64,000 bases of DNA from Phytoseiulus persimilis (GCA_037576195.1 CM075102.1:13574745-13638744); one strand, 5' to 3'; positions 43,095 to 58,666 are shown, numbered from the stretch's first letter. Made by a program: numbers and translations. Notes: generated by a model from the letters alone, not told the origin.

Positions 43095-44860
43095 ATTCCG
43101 CAGAGATTGTTCGTGCTCTATGATGATGACGCTGTCTACTAGGTGTCCGCTCAGGTCAGGCTTGCTCCAACTGCGTCGATCTCTCGAACTTTTCGATTCG
43201 CAGGCATCGTTGGTACAACTCCATGTCAGGGATTGCGGTGTATTCATTGCCGTAGGGTTATCGCGAATGCTGCTCAGCTGTTCTCAGAGTCATTCGAGGT
43301 TCAGGAGCGATTCCTCGACGGGGTTCGGACCTCATGGAGGCTCACTCGTGCGGGAAACGGAATCGATCCTGGGAAATCTGAGAGCACACTCTCGGGCGAT
43401 CGGCCCTCCCCTCCCGAGTATTTTCGCGGACGACACACAGGATAGCCCCCTGGCGAGACACTTTTCGTATTAGATTTCGAAGACCCTGACTCGGCCAGGT
43501 CGGATCCAATCCAATACAACGATAGAGGAGCACTAAGCAGCCGGAAGAAAGGGCTACATGTTCCTTCTCGTATCCGCAGCTGGGCTCGATACTAACAGAG
43601 TGATGTCGAGTTGAAACAGACGCTCCATGTTCTCTATTCCAACCAAGAATTTTCGCGTCGCTGTCCATCGGTCCCATAATAACCGCAGAGGACTGGACAT
43701 TCGACTCCAATGTAGCACCGAAAGCAGAGTTCGACCCCGACCGTCCTACCCAGTGACTCACGGTGTTCGAAAGCAGCAGGGAAGCCAAGATGGGCATTGA
43801 AGTCTGTTCTCGGTGTCAAGTATTCGTGCTTGTTTCGTCGGCTGTCACCGATAGTGAGGTCGAGAAGCTCCGACAGGGATTATCTCCCTATTATGGCGGG
43901 ATCTTGGGCGGGAACGGCTTCGAAATCGATTTAGTCACAATTTGGAAGCCTCTCAAAGCTCGATAAAAGGGAAGAAATTGAGCGTCAACTTCAACTTGGC
44001 ATAACTCTCTTAATATTGAGCCGATCGGGGTCCGACTTATGAACCCCACCCCCCCCCCCCCCCCCCCCCCCGAGCAGGGCAGAAAATGTCTCAAGATGAA
44101 GGTGCCGACCCTGTTTACGAACGAAGCCAGCCAGCGATATTGCTCCTGCTTTTCGGTGATACATAGCATTTATGCGAGCAATTGATTGCCAATTGAATTC
44201 TTCACCCAAGGAGTATGTTCGACGGTGTCAAGTTTCTCAGGGAATATATTCGGGAAGGTTTCCCCAAATCAACGGGGCTCAGCACATTCAAGAACGCCTG
44301 ACCATACGTTCGAAAGAGTCCGACGGTTTTCTTGGGAGAGCTTTACTGATTATTCGTCATGGTCTGGGAAGAGCTGAGGGTCTGTCGGGGATTGTTCTGA
44401 TCCCTCGGTTCTTCCGAGAAGTTTCCCGAATCCTTGCGAGAGAATCCAAGTTCTCTTCAGCCAACAAAGCGCTTCCACGGTAAGGTGTTGCGCCCACTCG
44501 ACCAAGACCGTGCGAGGCGCGGTCGAGATCGGCTGTTGTGGAGTGAGTCGCGGGTTCATCTTCGAATAGTTCAGGCAGAATCTACATGTCTTTCTATCTA
44601 CAAGAAAAGCTGTGATTTGTTGGAAGCGAAGAAACTTCACGTCGATCAGAAATGTGAGCTGCTGTTGATGATGTTTCCCTGACTCGATAGCGGATCGTGA
44701 GCTGATCGGAACATGCAAACATTCAGAGCAGTCCCGTGCGATCGGTCACTCAAGCACGGACCGTTTAACATGACAAAAGATGCACCATCTCTGTCGATGT
44801 GTTCATAGGGAAAGCAGTTCCTCTTGTAGCTACAAAAACAGGCCAATCGGACATCGCTCT
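43095..44860. other. spacer with unsupported open frames and a poly-C tract
   Basis: A plus-strand frame starting at an ATG at 43790 (AAGATGG context) runs 58 codons to 43966. It looks protein-like (VFVLVSSAVTDSEVEKLRQG) and continues upstream in frame except for one TGA near 43758. It may be a gene relic. A minus-strand frame overlaps it at 43342-43797. Neither is recognised. Confidence 0.35.
44049..44071. repeat. poly-C tract upstream of small-peptide gene 3
   Basis: Twenty-three consecutive C about 800 bases before the third small-peptide gene. It is the longest homopolymer in the window. Confidence 0.9.
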
Positions 44861-44877
44861 ATAGAATTGATCCGGAC

Positions 44878-45243
44878 ATGAGGTCCCTCATCGTAGTACT
44901 CTTTGTCGTCGTCGTTTCCGGGCGGTGCAACGCACGGGAGGATGAGAAATGCTCGGGAGAAGTTCTTGTGGAGAAAGCCGCACTCGATGCATTGAAAGGT
45001 CCTGCTGAAGTGCTTGGGGGAGCCCTACAAAAGGTCGGAGGAGTCGCTGGTATGTTGGGTTTCCATCTGAACTCTTCCCATAGCTACAAGCGCACAGGCC
45101 TCGCTCTTATTCCACTTTATCGCCGTCAGTGCTGGTTGCATTAAGAAGTTTCAGATGGCGCCATGGGAGGCTTGATGCAGGGGTTATCCTCAGTCTCAGT
45201 TCAGGACGCTATGGGACACGTTGTCGAGGCCACAGGACTCTGA
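44878..45243 (+). CDS. short secreted peptide, divergent family member 3
   Basis: Exons 44878-45049 and 45155-45243 join at a phase-1 intron to 86 residues. MRSLIVVLFVVVVSGRCNA is a strong signal peptide. The mature part has an acidic lead with one Cys (REDEKCSGEVLVEKAALDAL) and then Gly/Ala/Val-rich helix-like repeats such as LGGALQKVGGVA and GGLMQGLSSVSVQDAM. Intron phase, second-exon length (89 nt here and in member 1, 86 in member 2) and the LGG..L/SVSVQ pattern tie it to the two genes to the left, although sequence identity is low. AATAAA lies near 45259. Function is unknown. Confidence 0.78.
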
Positions 45244-45742
45244 AGCAGCCGCTTCCGCAATAAAGTCATTGAATACATGAGCATACGGAGCTCTTCTACG
45301 TTCTTTTGTTCTTTCGATGCCTCGTTACAAGTTGATTCAGTCCTGCTTTGAGAGGGGATCTTTCCGAACCTCCCGAGTGGCTGAGTTGTTTGCCCCGTAC
45401 AGTCTCCGACAAGAAACTTATGCAGTCGTTGACGAACGACCTGACGAACGTTCTGAAGGACTGCCGGTCAGGATATCAGAACCTCTGAACTCCGGACCAC
45501 CGAACGATGGGCTGGAAGAATAGAGCTAGCTTGGACAGCGATTTAGTGACTAGTGTCGTGTGCGCAGCTCACCGTCACCTCCTTTCCGAACAAGGCAGAC
45601 CACTCTCGCCGCTGCTGGTGCGGCGCGCGGCGCCGTGGTTGCCAGCAGCCATCTTTGATGGCAGCCGTGTGGTGATCTTCGAAAGAAACGATATAATTCG
45701 CGGATTTTGTTCACGGAAGGCCCGAGAATCCCCGGACGGGAG

Positions 45743-49395
<3,653 letters not shown>

Positions 49396-49749
49396 GAGGA
49401 CCAGCGACAGTTGTGAAGGAGCTTCGGCCAGCTGCCCTTGTGTATAGAATGTTGAGCATCGAGTACAAGTCCTCGGGTACATACGAGAATGACCATAAAT
49501 TATGATTGTGGAGAGCCGAGATCCGGTCACTATGATAAAAACTCGGGCTGACGAGAGACACGAGTCGCGTGCTTACTGAACCACCGTATTGGTCAATGTG
49601 TTTAATAATTCATCATCCATTATTTACACGGGGAGACACATCCGAACTATTAACAGAAAGTACACGTGGACTTCGTTCTCCTCCGTTCGCAGCTGTGCTG
49701 TTACTCGATGAGATGTCTTCACGCTCCCTCTTCTTCGTCTCAGACAGCC

Positions 49750-51468
49750 TCAAGTCTCCATTTCCGCTACTTGCCCCTCTCCGTCGTCGTCGTCTTCTTC
49801 TACGATGTTTCCATCTTCAGCAGACTGCCCGGGAGGGAGCAGAATATGACTTCCGTTCGTTTCTTTGACTTTTACAGCTGTGAAGAGTAGAACAGCGAAA
49901 TCAATGACGACGTTGCTTCTTTCGCCAATTTCCGGATCATCACTCAGTCACATCATCGAGAAGAAAAACTATCCCTTCACACCGACCTTGTTCTTGACCG
50001 CTTTTCAGAAGCTGCGTGAGCCGTTCCACCTCTTCAAGAGTGGTCGCTTTGGCGAGGGCGTTTTTGAGAGCCTTCTGATCATCCGTTGTCATGGCGAATG
50101 TGTTTTCCAGCTATAGAGGGATAATTTCCACCATTAGAGAACTAATGATGATCACACGACTATAAGGGTTCTCCAGAGCATTCGCAGAGGAGCCCACAGT
50201 GTAAGACACCAAAGTTCTCACGCCCACGTTTTTGCTTACTTTTGCGGGTTCACCGGGGATGAATGTCTTGACTTTTTCCGGCGCAGACTTCTGACCGATT
50301 TCCTTGACCAAAGCTTCACCCTTTGCACCTTTGAACACCTGCTGAGCTTCTCCGCGCTCCTTGAATCACAAGCTCCCATGTTAAATCATGTCGAGATATC
50401 ATAATTTTTCATGAAATCAAATGGTGATCCACGGACATTTGGCGAGATCTCCTGCTAGATGGACGAATGGTTGCTTTGTGGGGAACGGGGATTAAGACCA
50501 AGCCGGGAAGTTTACTCAGTGAGCTTATTTGCAAGAGCTTAGAAACTTCTATTCTGTTGATTATCATGGACTGCTTCGAGTTTTGGATGATCCGAGTGCA
50601 CGAATCCCGAATCAGACCGTGGCGCTCAGAACGGGTATCATCACAGGCTGGTGAATTTTGATCGAGGTCAACTTACTGCCATTTTGATCCGCTTGAAATC
50701 CAATATCCTGAGTTGAGGGACTCTATAAATAACGTAGAGGCGATAGTGTTTCTTGAGTGCCACCGGATTTTTCAAGACGGACAAGAATCTCAATGTTTTG
50801 ACAGTCGACAGTGCGTCGAGGTCTCCTAAATTGCCTATGTTGTTGTTCGTCAAAATCAGCGTTTCAAGTGAAGGTAGCTGTTCTTCTAGGTTATCCGCGA
50901 TCCGACTGGAAACAGGGATCGAGTTCTTAGTCCCAAAGACCGTTCGCGTGATTCGTTGACGGACGCCTCCCATCCATGTCCCGCATAATCTGTACCCAGC
51001 GTAGAAGTCAGGCACTGATGGACTGACGATTGGACGTCAATATCGAATGTCTCACCAGATCCTGTTATTGTTGAAGAGCAGCGACTTGACTCTCTTGAGA
51101 TAGGGAAATCCTTCCAACTTCCGGATATCATTGTCAGAGAAATCGATTGTGTCAAACTGATCCAGTGTGGCTCCCATGTTCTCAATCTCCGGAATGCGAT
51201 ATCCTGAAACCATATCCTGGCTCAACGATGGCTCTTCAGACTTTATAGGAGGTTCGTCAGAAATTCATTTGATATGATCTGTGAGGACATTGTATCATCT
51301 CATTCCCCGGTCAGCGCTCTCGTTCACGCAGTTCAAGAAGCATGCTCAACAGTTACAACAGATCCGAACCAACAAAGCTTGCGTACCTCGAAGGTCCAAC
51401 TGACGTTCCTTGATCGGGTTGATGGTTTGGGGGGCGCCCTGAATAACGTCGACACTCAAACGAACCAT
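49750..51468 (-). CDS. SNRPA1: U2 snRNP protein A' (leucine-rich repeat)
   Basis: Binds U2 snRNA stem-loop IV with U2B'' in the spliceosome. Exons 51468-51387, 51203-51056, 50905-50677, 50359-50240, 50110-49987 and 49877-49750 join in phase to 276 residues. The start gives MVRLSVDVIQGAPQTINP and then the family segment RQLDLRGYRIPEIENMGATL. LRRs follow (DFSDNDIRKLEGFP, ETLILTNNNIGNLGDLD). The capping block KKHYRLYVIYRVPQLRILDF is next, then a basic region and a tail with an acidic run EEDDDDGEGQ. Length is close to human U2A' (255). Start codon and start region match the family (MVKLT in human). Confidence 0.97.
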
Positions 51469-51689
51469 TTTCTCCAACGTTCTATGCGAATCCGTAAGAG
51501 ACGGCGGTACACGAGAGATTACAATTCGAAGCTAAATCGTTATATTTTTCAGACAGACGAATCCTGATTGCCGCTAAGCGTGGCGGGCAGTAAACGACAG
51601 CGAATCGTTTGTTTTTGTTAGGAGAGAGCGTCACTGGGAATCACACCAAAGGCGGGACACGGAGCGCAGCCGAGTGATCGTATTCAAGA
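51468..51689. promoter_or_regulatory. divergent promoter, U2A' and 51.7-kb gene
   Basis: Only 220 bases separate the U2A' start (minus) from an AAGATGGCG motif at 51686-51694 (plus). That motif is a YY1-type element often found at the start of housekeeping genes and contains the likely initiation ATG of the right-hand gene. Confidence 0.5.
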
Positions 51690-52815
51690 TGGCGCTCTTC
51701 GGACAGATTCGAGAGAGAGGATCTTCGAGGGCGGAGCTTCAGACAAGTTTTGAGCGCGTTTCAGAGGCGATTGGAGCAGAGCTGAGTGCTTACGGAGATG
51801 AATTGATATTCGAACCGCAGCGTAGGCTGGAGCTATTGTATTCTCTGGATCCAGTCATATACTATCGCTCAGCTGCTGATCCGCTGTAATTAACTTCCCC
51901 TTATGTTTATCGATCGAGGAGCTTCGATAAGAAAGCTCATTCTTCATGGTGGGAAGGGTCTCCCCCAGCCGGTGGCGTGGCGAGCCTACATGAGGCCGGG
52001 GGAGGACCTGTTAGTTGTGCCCCCTGCCCCATCTTTGTGAGGTTCAAGATGTGCGGTGCGTTGAGCGCGCCCTAGATGCTCTCTTGGATGTCCCAAAGAA
52101 GCCAAGGATGGTGACCTGGAATAGAGTTCTCCAACGAAACCTTGAGAAGAATGGAGACAAAATACCTCAGCTAACCAGTATGTGAGGTACAATAGGTGTG
52201 GATCATTCGTAGCAATTGGATTATCTTTCCTTAGAGCCCTGTTCCCCTGGACAGAGTTGCAAACTCTGTCATGGCCTCTGCCTATCTCTGCTTCCCCTGA
52301 TTGAGTCCGACCATCAACGAGACTTTTTCCAACCGCGGATCGCGTTCCAAAGCTTTTTCCCGGGCTCGAAATTGAATCGGACTTCATTTGCGAAATCATC
52401 AAGACTTGGACATCGGAATTGAGACATCGCACTTCTATCCGATCTTGCCAAGAGAGTAGACATCATTTTCCGCAGTGAAGGAACCGAATTTCCAGACAAT
52501 TTTTGTCTGCAGAATTCATTTCCATACAAGGGTATTTTTGAAAATGCATTTCCGTACGACGGTGGTACGGAAACTCATCATCCGGACCCTCGGTTCTGCG
52601 GGGGTGACTGCGGGGTCGATCTGACGATACGATCTGACGTCTTCGAATCGGAAACACGCTTCATTTCATCAGAACGTCACCTTGCAGTTGTGGATTCGAT
52701 TCAGGGGGCGTCGAGTGGAATATTTTCCTCAAACATGCAGGAAATCTTCCGGAAAAACCCTGATTTTCATCGTCTGTGGGACTCGAGACGGTATTTGACA
52801 GAAACATTCAAGTAG
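51689..52815 (+). pseudogene. unidentified gene, frame interrupted
   Basis: From the ATG at 51689, a 66-codon frame starts MALFGQIRERGSSRAELQTS and stops at 51889. Protein-like segments then continue in changing frames: about 51935-52021 (QPVAWRAYMRPGEDLLVV), 52032-52176 (ERALDALLDVPKKPRMVTWN), 52333-52425 (LFPGLEIESDFICEIIKTW) and 52428-52815 (AKRVDIIFRSEGTEF through RRYLTETFK to a TAG). Some changes fit introns: a GTATGTG donor sits at 52177 and GTGAGG at 52024. The change near 52021-52032 and the one near 52425 have no room for an intron, so a frameshift or assembly error is likely. I do not recognise the family. It may be a working gene with sequencing errors or a recent pseudogene. Confidence 0.4.
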
Positions 52816-52829
52816 ACGATTCACTCCCA

Positions 52830-53745
52830 CGCTGATATTGAACGCTTGTTCTCTTCGAACAGAAACCTGTTTAGGATCGCCGCCACCGAACAGAACTCAA
52901 TCCCAAGTAATACCTGTCAACGCAGAACTCCCATACGAAGAATGCAGAAGAAATCCCCCTCTTTCGAGTCATAATTACAACAGTCCTGTCTAAAGTCCGA
53001 TCTCGACGAAAATTCACGCTGGGCTCAAGTCCGGTTTCGTCGATGCAATCTCCGCTGAAGTCGAACCTCCAACTTTTACCCATGACTCCAACCAAGGCTT
53101 CACGAACTCATGTGCTCTCTCTTGTCCCGATGTCCTCCTAAAGGACTCCGATCGGGAAGTTCCGTTCACTCAAATCACGCTGTTTTCCTCAGTTGGGCAC
53201 AAAACGGTCGTCAGCGTCTGTCGAGCTTCAGCGTGTCGATAGGTCCTCAGAGCTCCCGAGGGGAGATTCTTCGATACGTTTGTCTCAAAGTTCACTGCGG
53301 TTCGTTCAATCTGTCTCTTGGTAAGACCTTCCTCGACAACGGTCCCGATGGCCGATAACTTGTTGTCACCGTCAATGATCCTCGGAAGCGGTTTCCTACG
53401 GCCTGACTTCCGGTTCCAGGCGGATGGAACTCGAACCGAATCCGGAGGAAACTCCGGGGGAAACTCTCGAAATGTCAGAGACGGCCATCGGAAAGTGTTG
53501 CAACCAGTGGCGTATCGTGTTCAAGCAGCGCCCGGGGCAAACCGGCAAAAATGCGTCCCCCTCCCTCTCCGAGCCCGCGGGAAAACTGGGTGAGCCATCG
53601 CAAGAGATTCTTCTCGTTGGAAACAAGGTCATGTTCACTCAATGTTACCACGATAGTTCGATGACCTGAATCGCACACGATGAGTCTTCATTGCGGCGAA
53701 ACTTCCTATCATTCAACAGCTGAAAAACATTTTTTTTTTCCTTTC
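52830..53745. other. stretch with an unsupported plus-strand frame
   Basis: A plus-strand frame from the ATG at 53424 (MELEPNPEETPGETLEMSET) ends in a usable donor GTGAGCC near 53590. It could be an isolated exon, but no partner exon was found and the opposite strand is also open. No gene is called. Confidence 0.4.
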
Positions 53746-53750
53746 GTCTC

Positions 53751-54974
53751 TCAATGCTCAAAAGAGCTAATGCGCCCAGATTCTCCCGAACCATAATGAT
53801 CCCTGACTTGGACCAACGTTCCACAGTCATCCATATCCTCCCAAAGTTTCTCCGATAGGTCGAAGTGGAACTCCGATTCTACGCCCCTCAGCTCCATGGG
53901 TCGCGATTTTGTTCTTGATTCCGATTGAATTTCTGCTGCAGTGGAAGAGATTGACAGAACTTCGAATCCGTTTGTCTACAGCTTTGGGCCCTCAAGAGAT
54001 AGAGATGCAAACCCTTAGCCCTCTGGTGCATGTTCCTGTGCCTGACTTGAGACGAGTTTTCATTGCAGTCTGAGACATTTATGGTACTTCATCTCCTCCG
54101 CGCCCCTCAGATCTGCACCCCTAACTTCTCTGAGGCGAGATTCCGAGTTGCCGAGACAAATCGAATCTCAAATGCAGATACGGATATGGCAAAACTTCAA
54201 CTCGGAATCGGGGGCCCCCAGATTATCCGACCACCGACTACAACAGTCAATAAGCACGTCATACGTGCTTCTGCGGTGAACCAATTCATGGTTTTCGTCT
54301 TGTCGTGGTCATCAGCGTAGACTGGACCGATGGTTGCAAGCAGGTTCTTGAGCTGTTGCGCGGAAGATTCCGAGGAGGCTCAGCCGAGTTCCACAGTGGA
54401 ACATGGAGAATCACCGCCGCCCCTTGCGAAGGAAACTCGTAATGGTGCGGGGGCTTGACGATTTCCCGCCATTTTTCCGACCCCCTCGAGCGGTCCGTGC
54501 GACGAAAAACCGCACGACTTTCAAAGTAGCTGGGGCAAATTCAGATATACCTGGTGCTGGTTGCATCGAGTTTCCTCGACAGCCGCAAGGGATACGGTGA
54601 AAGTCCTGTGGACCGGGATCATTGAAAACGCAGTTTTCTTTGAGGAGAACATCATCTCCTCCTTCGATCTTTGAATCTGTCTCCGGAAAAGTTGGAGAGC
54701 TGAGGGAAACTTCATGTCACTATAATTTTCAGCAGAGACGATCAGCATCGGTGCTGTGTATAAACTCGTCTGCGTTCAAAGACTGTGGGTCTCGCACTTG
54801 GATTTCTTCCTGGTGACTGCCCGCGCTCCGTTCTTCCCAAACGCATGCTTCTAACATCATTCTGGTGGTCCGAAAAGAACGGAGGGGAGAAATGATGGAT
54901 ACGGGCTCACTCCGCTCATTTGCAGCAGAGATCATCAGCAGCAGCATTGAAAATAGACCGGTCTGCTCCTTCAT
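53751..54974 (-). CDS. unidentified secreted acidic protein, about four exons
   Basis: Exon 1 starts at 54974 with MKEQTGLFSMLLLMISAANE, a signal peptide, and has a strong donor at a GTGAGC near 54910. Later exons end at 54551, 54265 and 53751; the last two start at 54378 and 53935. Exons 2 to 4 join in phase. They give a hydrophilic chain with FPETDSKIEGGDDVLLKENC, then DFHRIPCGCRGNSMQP, then QQLKNLLATIGPVYADDHDK, and finally FHFDLSEKLWEDMDDCGTLV before a TGA. Only a handful of cysteines are present. The exon 1-2 junction is unsettled: the strongest acceptor (CCCTCAG, near 54705) would put exon 2 in another frame, while an acceptor a few bases upstream keeps the acidic frame. No family recognised; secretion is inferred from the signal peptide. 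Confidence 0.5.
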
Positions 54975-55483
54975 TTTCAGTTATTTTTAGGGTTCCAGCC
55001 CTTTCGTTCCGAGGGAACGTGGGGCAGAGCTGTCGTTCTGGGAACAATCGTGCTTCTCGTTCTTCCGAAATGATTGGATGTCTGCGTCCGGCTTGTCCGC
55101 CGGAATCGGTATGAAGTCAATGCGAGTTTTGGTACCACATGAATTTTAGAACCACATTCGTACCGTTTTCGAACGCAGTGTTTTCCTCTCTTATACTGAT
55201 TGTTCTGCTGGTGGTGGTGGTGGCCCTGCTGCTGAGAGATCGTCGTAGCGGACCTCTGCTAAAGATTGTACAGGTATGTTCCGGCGAGCCCAAGTTGTCA
55301 AATCATCGGGAAACTCAGCTCCAAGCCACAATCAGTAATCGAGCTGAGAGGACTCGCCGAAGGAATCGGACCGAGGTGTCGTGTCATCCCCGAGGATGTT
55401 TTTTGGCCTTGCACTCAAAGAATGGCCTTCGCTTCCAGTTACGTATAGGTCGCACCTATGAATCCAGGAAAATCCTGACAGCG

Positions 55484-58400
55484 ATGAGCGAGGCAAGGCG
55501 AGGTCGGAGACCTCGCATCCATCAGAACAAAGGGAATGAAAACGAACTCAACGGCAAAGGAGTTGTGATTCTTGCGAAGAAGGAGCCCCGGGTGAGTAGT
55601 TGAGGTTCGCGTCGGCTTCTCAAAGTCGTGGAGCGTGACTTAAGGGGGAAAACTCGGTGATTCTCGGTGAGAGGATTACTGTAAGAGCCATGCGGGGTGC
55701 TCGTCCTCGAGACAGTTCGAACGGAGCTTTTGTTTACAATTGCGCAAATGGGAAGCACAAGTTTCGGCGGAAAATAGTTTCGTCGCCTTTGCGGACACGC
55801 GCACGCGTGAGCATGGTTGCTCACGATTGATGGTCGCAAAAATTATGGGTTCCTCCCATCATTCCAGTTTCCCGAGGGAATCACTATATCTATGCAAGTC
55901 CGTGGTTTCCTACAATAATTCCTTTCCGCAAACTAGATTTCTGCGCTCTTGACTAAACCTCTGACTCGTCATATCAGAGCTAGCAAAGCCCCATCCATCT
56001 CGAGAGGCTGAGGACTGTGAAAATCTATATGCGGTGTCGAGGAAAACGATAGATTCTTTGTTCGCTCTCTGGACTCTTATCAAACGGACCGTATCCATCC
56101 GGATTGCTCTCCACACAGGAACGGAAGTTGAGAAGCTTCTCAGGAAAGCGGCAACGCTGGCTTGGTCGTCGTGGTTGAGTGAATTTTGAAGCTAACTCGT
56201 GAAACAGACGGAGCCTGAAGTCGACGTGAGCGATGGGTCCGTTGAGTTTACGCTCGGTTTGCTCCGAAGGGTCAAACTTCACGAGATAGGCGGAGCGCCC
56301 CCGGCGGTTAGCGTGAGAGGTTGTGATCTAGGTCCATTGAATTCTATATCTTGAGTCTGCGGTCACCGGTGTAGCAGGTGAGATCAGAATTTCAGACTCG
56401 TTGCTTTAAATGTGCGTCGAGCTCCGCGAGAGCGAGTCACGGCGACGGACGCTCAACGACGAGTTACGGCTCGACGTGTTTTCCGACGATTTCCTCGTGC
56501 CTTGGTGTAGCGAGAATCGAAAGCTTTTCGTTGCCAGTTTGGAACCCTCCGCATCGTGGTTATCCCGTGTTCGACCTCAACAGATGTCGTATATACATGG
56601 AATAGGCTGTCGCTCCGACGATCCCGCCTCTGACACATTCAAACAGATGTCTCGAATTCCAGGAGAAACCGAAAGATGATGAGCGTCTGGATTCGCAGGA
56701 CGATGCGCATCGCCGGGACGAGACGACGTCTCCGTTCCTCCTCAGGAATAACCGACTGCGAATGGTCGCTCAAAAACCTCCAACCATCCAGACGAAGTGA
56801 GGGAAAGCTTCCGATTCTCTCTCGACAAATAGACCCCTTCCTCAATAGCGGACCACCGGAGACAGATTTTCTGCTCTCCGGCCGCGTTGTTCACTCCTCA
56901 GAAAGCTTCAGAATCCTCCTAGAGGTTTAAGGCACGGTTCAGAGAAGTTGCCGCAGCCATCTGTTTCTTGAAAAACTGAAGACACCACTCACGTAGTGAA
57001 AATATGGTGTATCCACGGTCGGTTTTCGTTTCAGGTCGGTAGCTGTTAAGGCAGTAGAAAACGCCTTGCGCACGGGGAGCGAAGAACGAGAGAGGCCGAC
57101 GAATCTGCGAGGTGTCGACAAGAGTGAGATGACGCAGCGAGCCAAATTCCTGAACAAGTTTGGCGAGCTCGAAGACGACTTCTTGCAGTTCCTCACGGAA
57201 GACGCCAGCTTCAAAGTTATTGGAGTAATTGGTTCGTATTGGGGTTAGATATGGCAATAGCTCATTTTCTGCCAGCGAATTTCCCATCGAGGAAACTACG
57301 GTGTCGGGGTTCATCATGTTTGTGCAACGATTGTGAAGATAACCAGGTGGCAAAGTTGAGTCAGTTCCTTCCCATTTTCCGTGAAGGTTTGCAAAGTTCC
57401 GGCAAGTCGCACACCCTGAACACTTTGGCAGGGCGCGCAGTTTTCCCGGTGGAAAAAGTCGATGATGCCGAGCAGTGTCGTCATCGGACTGTAGGCGTCG
57501 ATGCATTTGTGACCTCCGACCGGACCATTCTACTTGACATGCAACCTCTGCTGGCACTTTCAACCATGGACGGCTTCATCCAGAGCGAGAAGAGGACTCC
57601 TTCTGGAGCTATTGACTACCACCAATCCCTCGAAAGTCAGGTACGTCAGTTCGGTCGTCGTTTGCGATACAGAGGAAAAGGTTCCGCAAAACTAACGGCC
57701 TGCATTCCGGATCATGCAGGTCATGATTGAGTCTCTGCAGACAGCCTGTTTCCTCTTGTCGATCTGTCATACCGTCGTCGTAACCTTCGACTGGTTCCTG
57801 GACCGCGATTTGGCACAGTTCCTCCAGTCCGCAGAAATGCTCAAGCCTACCACTCCGAAGACTACGACCACGAACATGCTCGACGATGAGATCAGCGGTA
57901 AGTTGTTCACATTAACCTTCCGCTTCTCCCGGCAGCAGCTGAAGCTTGTCGAGTATTTTGAGCCGCGCTGTGTCCACCGTGTCGTCACGGAGCCGCGAAC
58001 ACCAAGTTCGTATTCGGTCGAAAAAAAAATAACGTTGGATTCATTGCAGACTATTTTCCCCACGTTGTCTTCGTGAAGAACCGTAGCGATTTCATTAACC
58101 TCAAGGACAACCGAGCTATGGCTGTCGAGCTCGGTCGAGTTTTCAAAGTGAGTCGAATAATTGGAACAGCTGTTGATGACCCGGCTTTCTGGAAGGAATT
58201 CGCAGGAGAGCGCTCCTCCCGGATCGGGCGATCTTATTCCGTTTATCATGAGTTTCAATCAACAGGACTCGATGTTGCTATTCCGTGACGGAGTGACGAA
58301 CAGTCTTGGAAAGGCGGTTCCGGAGGAAGCTGTCAACATCTTCCAAGTGCCGTTGAAAACTGACCCGCTCTATGACACCGTTTGTAGGGATTTGCTGTCC

Positions 58401-58666
58401 AAGGTAACTTATCTCCTACCTCCTCCTCCTTTCGTTTTCCCTATTTCTTCTCTGGGGAGTCAACCGATACCCATATCCTATCTCAATCATCCATGAACCT
58501 TGAACCCGACCTCTCTACCCAGGTACTGAGCATGCCCCAGGAAGAATTCGTCTTGAACCCGCCGAGAGCCTTCAGTGAACGTCAATGGTTCCAACATTCA
58601 GCGAAGATATGGGATATCATCAAGAAGTCATCGATGTTCCAGGAGTACAAGCGACTCCTCGTGTGA
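55484..58666 (+). CDS. SMG9: SMG9, nonsense-mediated mRNA decay factor
   Basis: SMG9 partners SMG8 to restrain the UPF1 kinase SMG1 in NMD. Exons 55484-55591, 56663-56796, 57035-57231, 57387-57640, 57720-57897, 58050-58147, 58206-58403 and 58523-58666 join in phase to 436 residues. The N-terminus MSEARRGRRPRIHQNKGNE is disordered and basic, then GVVILAKKEP matches the family's short motif. The G-like domain starts VIGVIGLQSSGKSHTLNTLA, keeping the GxxxxGKS nucleotide loop. Later blocks are RTVGVDAFVTSDRTILLDMQ, SLQTACFLLSICHTVVVTFD, AQFLQSAEMLKPTTPKTTT and the C-terminal AFSERQWFQHSAKIWDIIKK. It is shorter than human SMG9 (520), mainly in the N-terminal linker. AATAAA lies near 59034. No other NMD gene is in the window. 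Confidence 0.95.

Noticed and set aside
56919-57563. 214-codon minus-strand open frame
   Set aside because: Antisense of SMG9 exons 3 and 4, which are in phase with the rest of SMG9.
57387-58666. Initial thought that the GTP-binding-like protein was an atlastin
   Set aside because: The blocks after the GKS loop and the C-terminal WFQHSAKIWD segment match SMG9, and there are no atlastin membrane hairpins.
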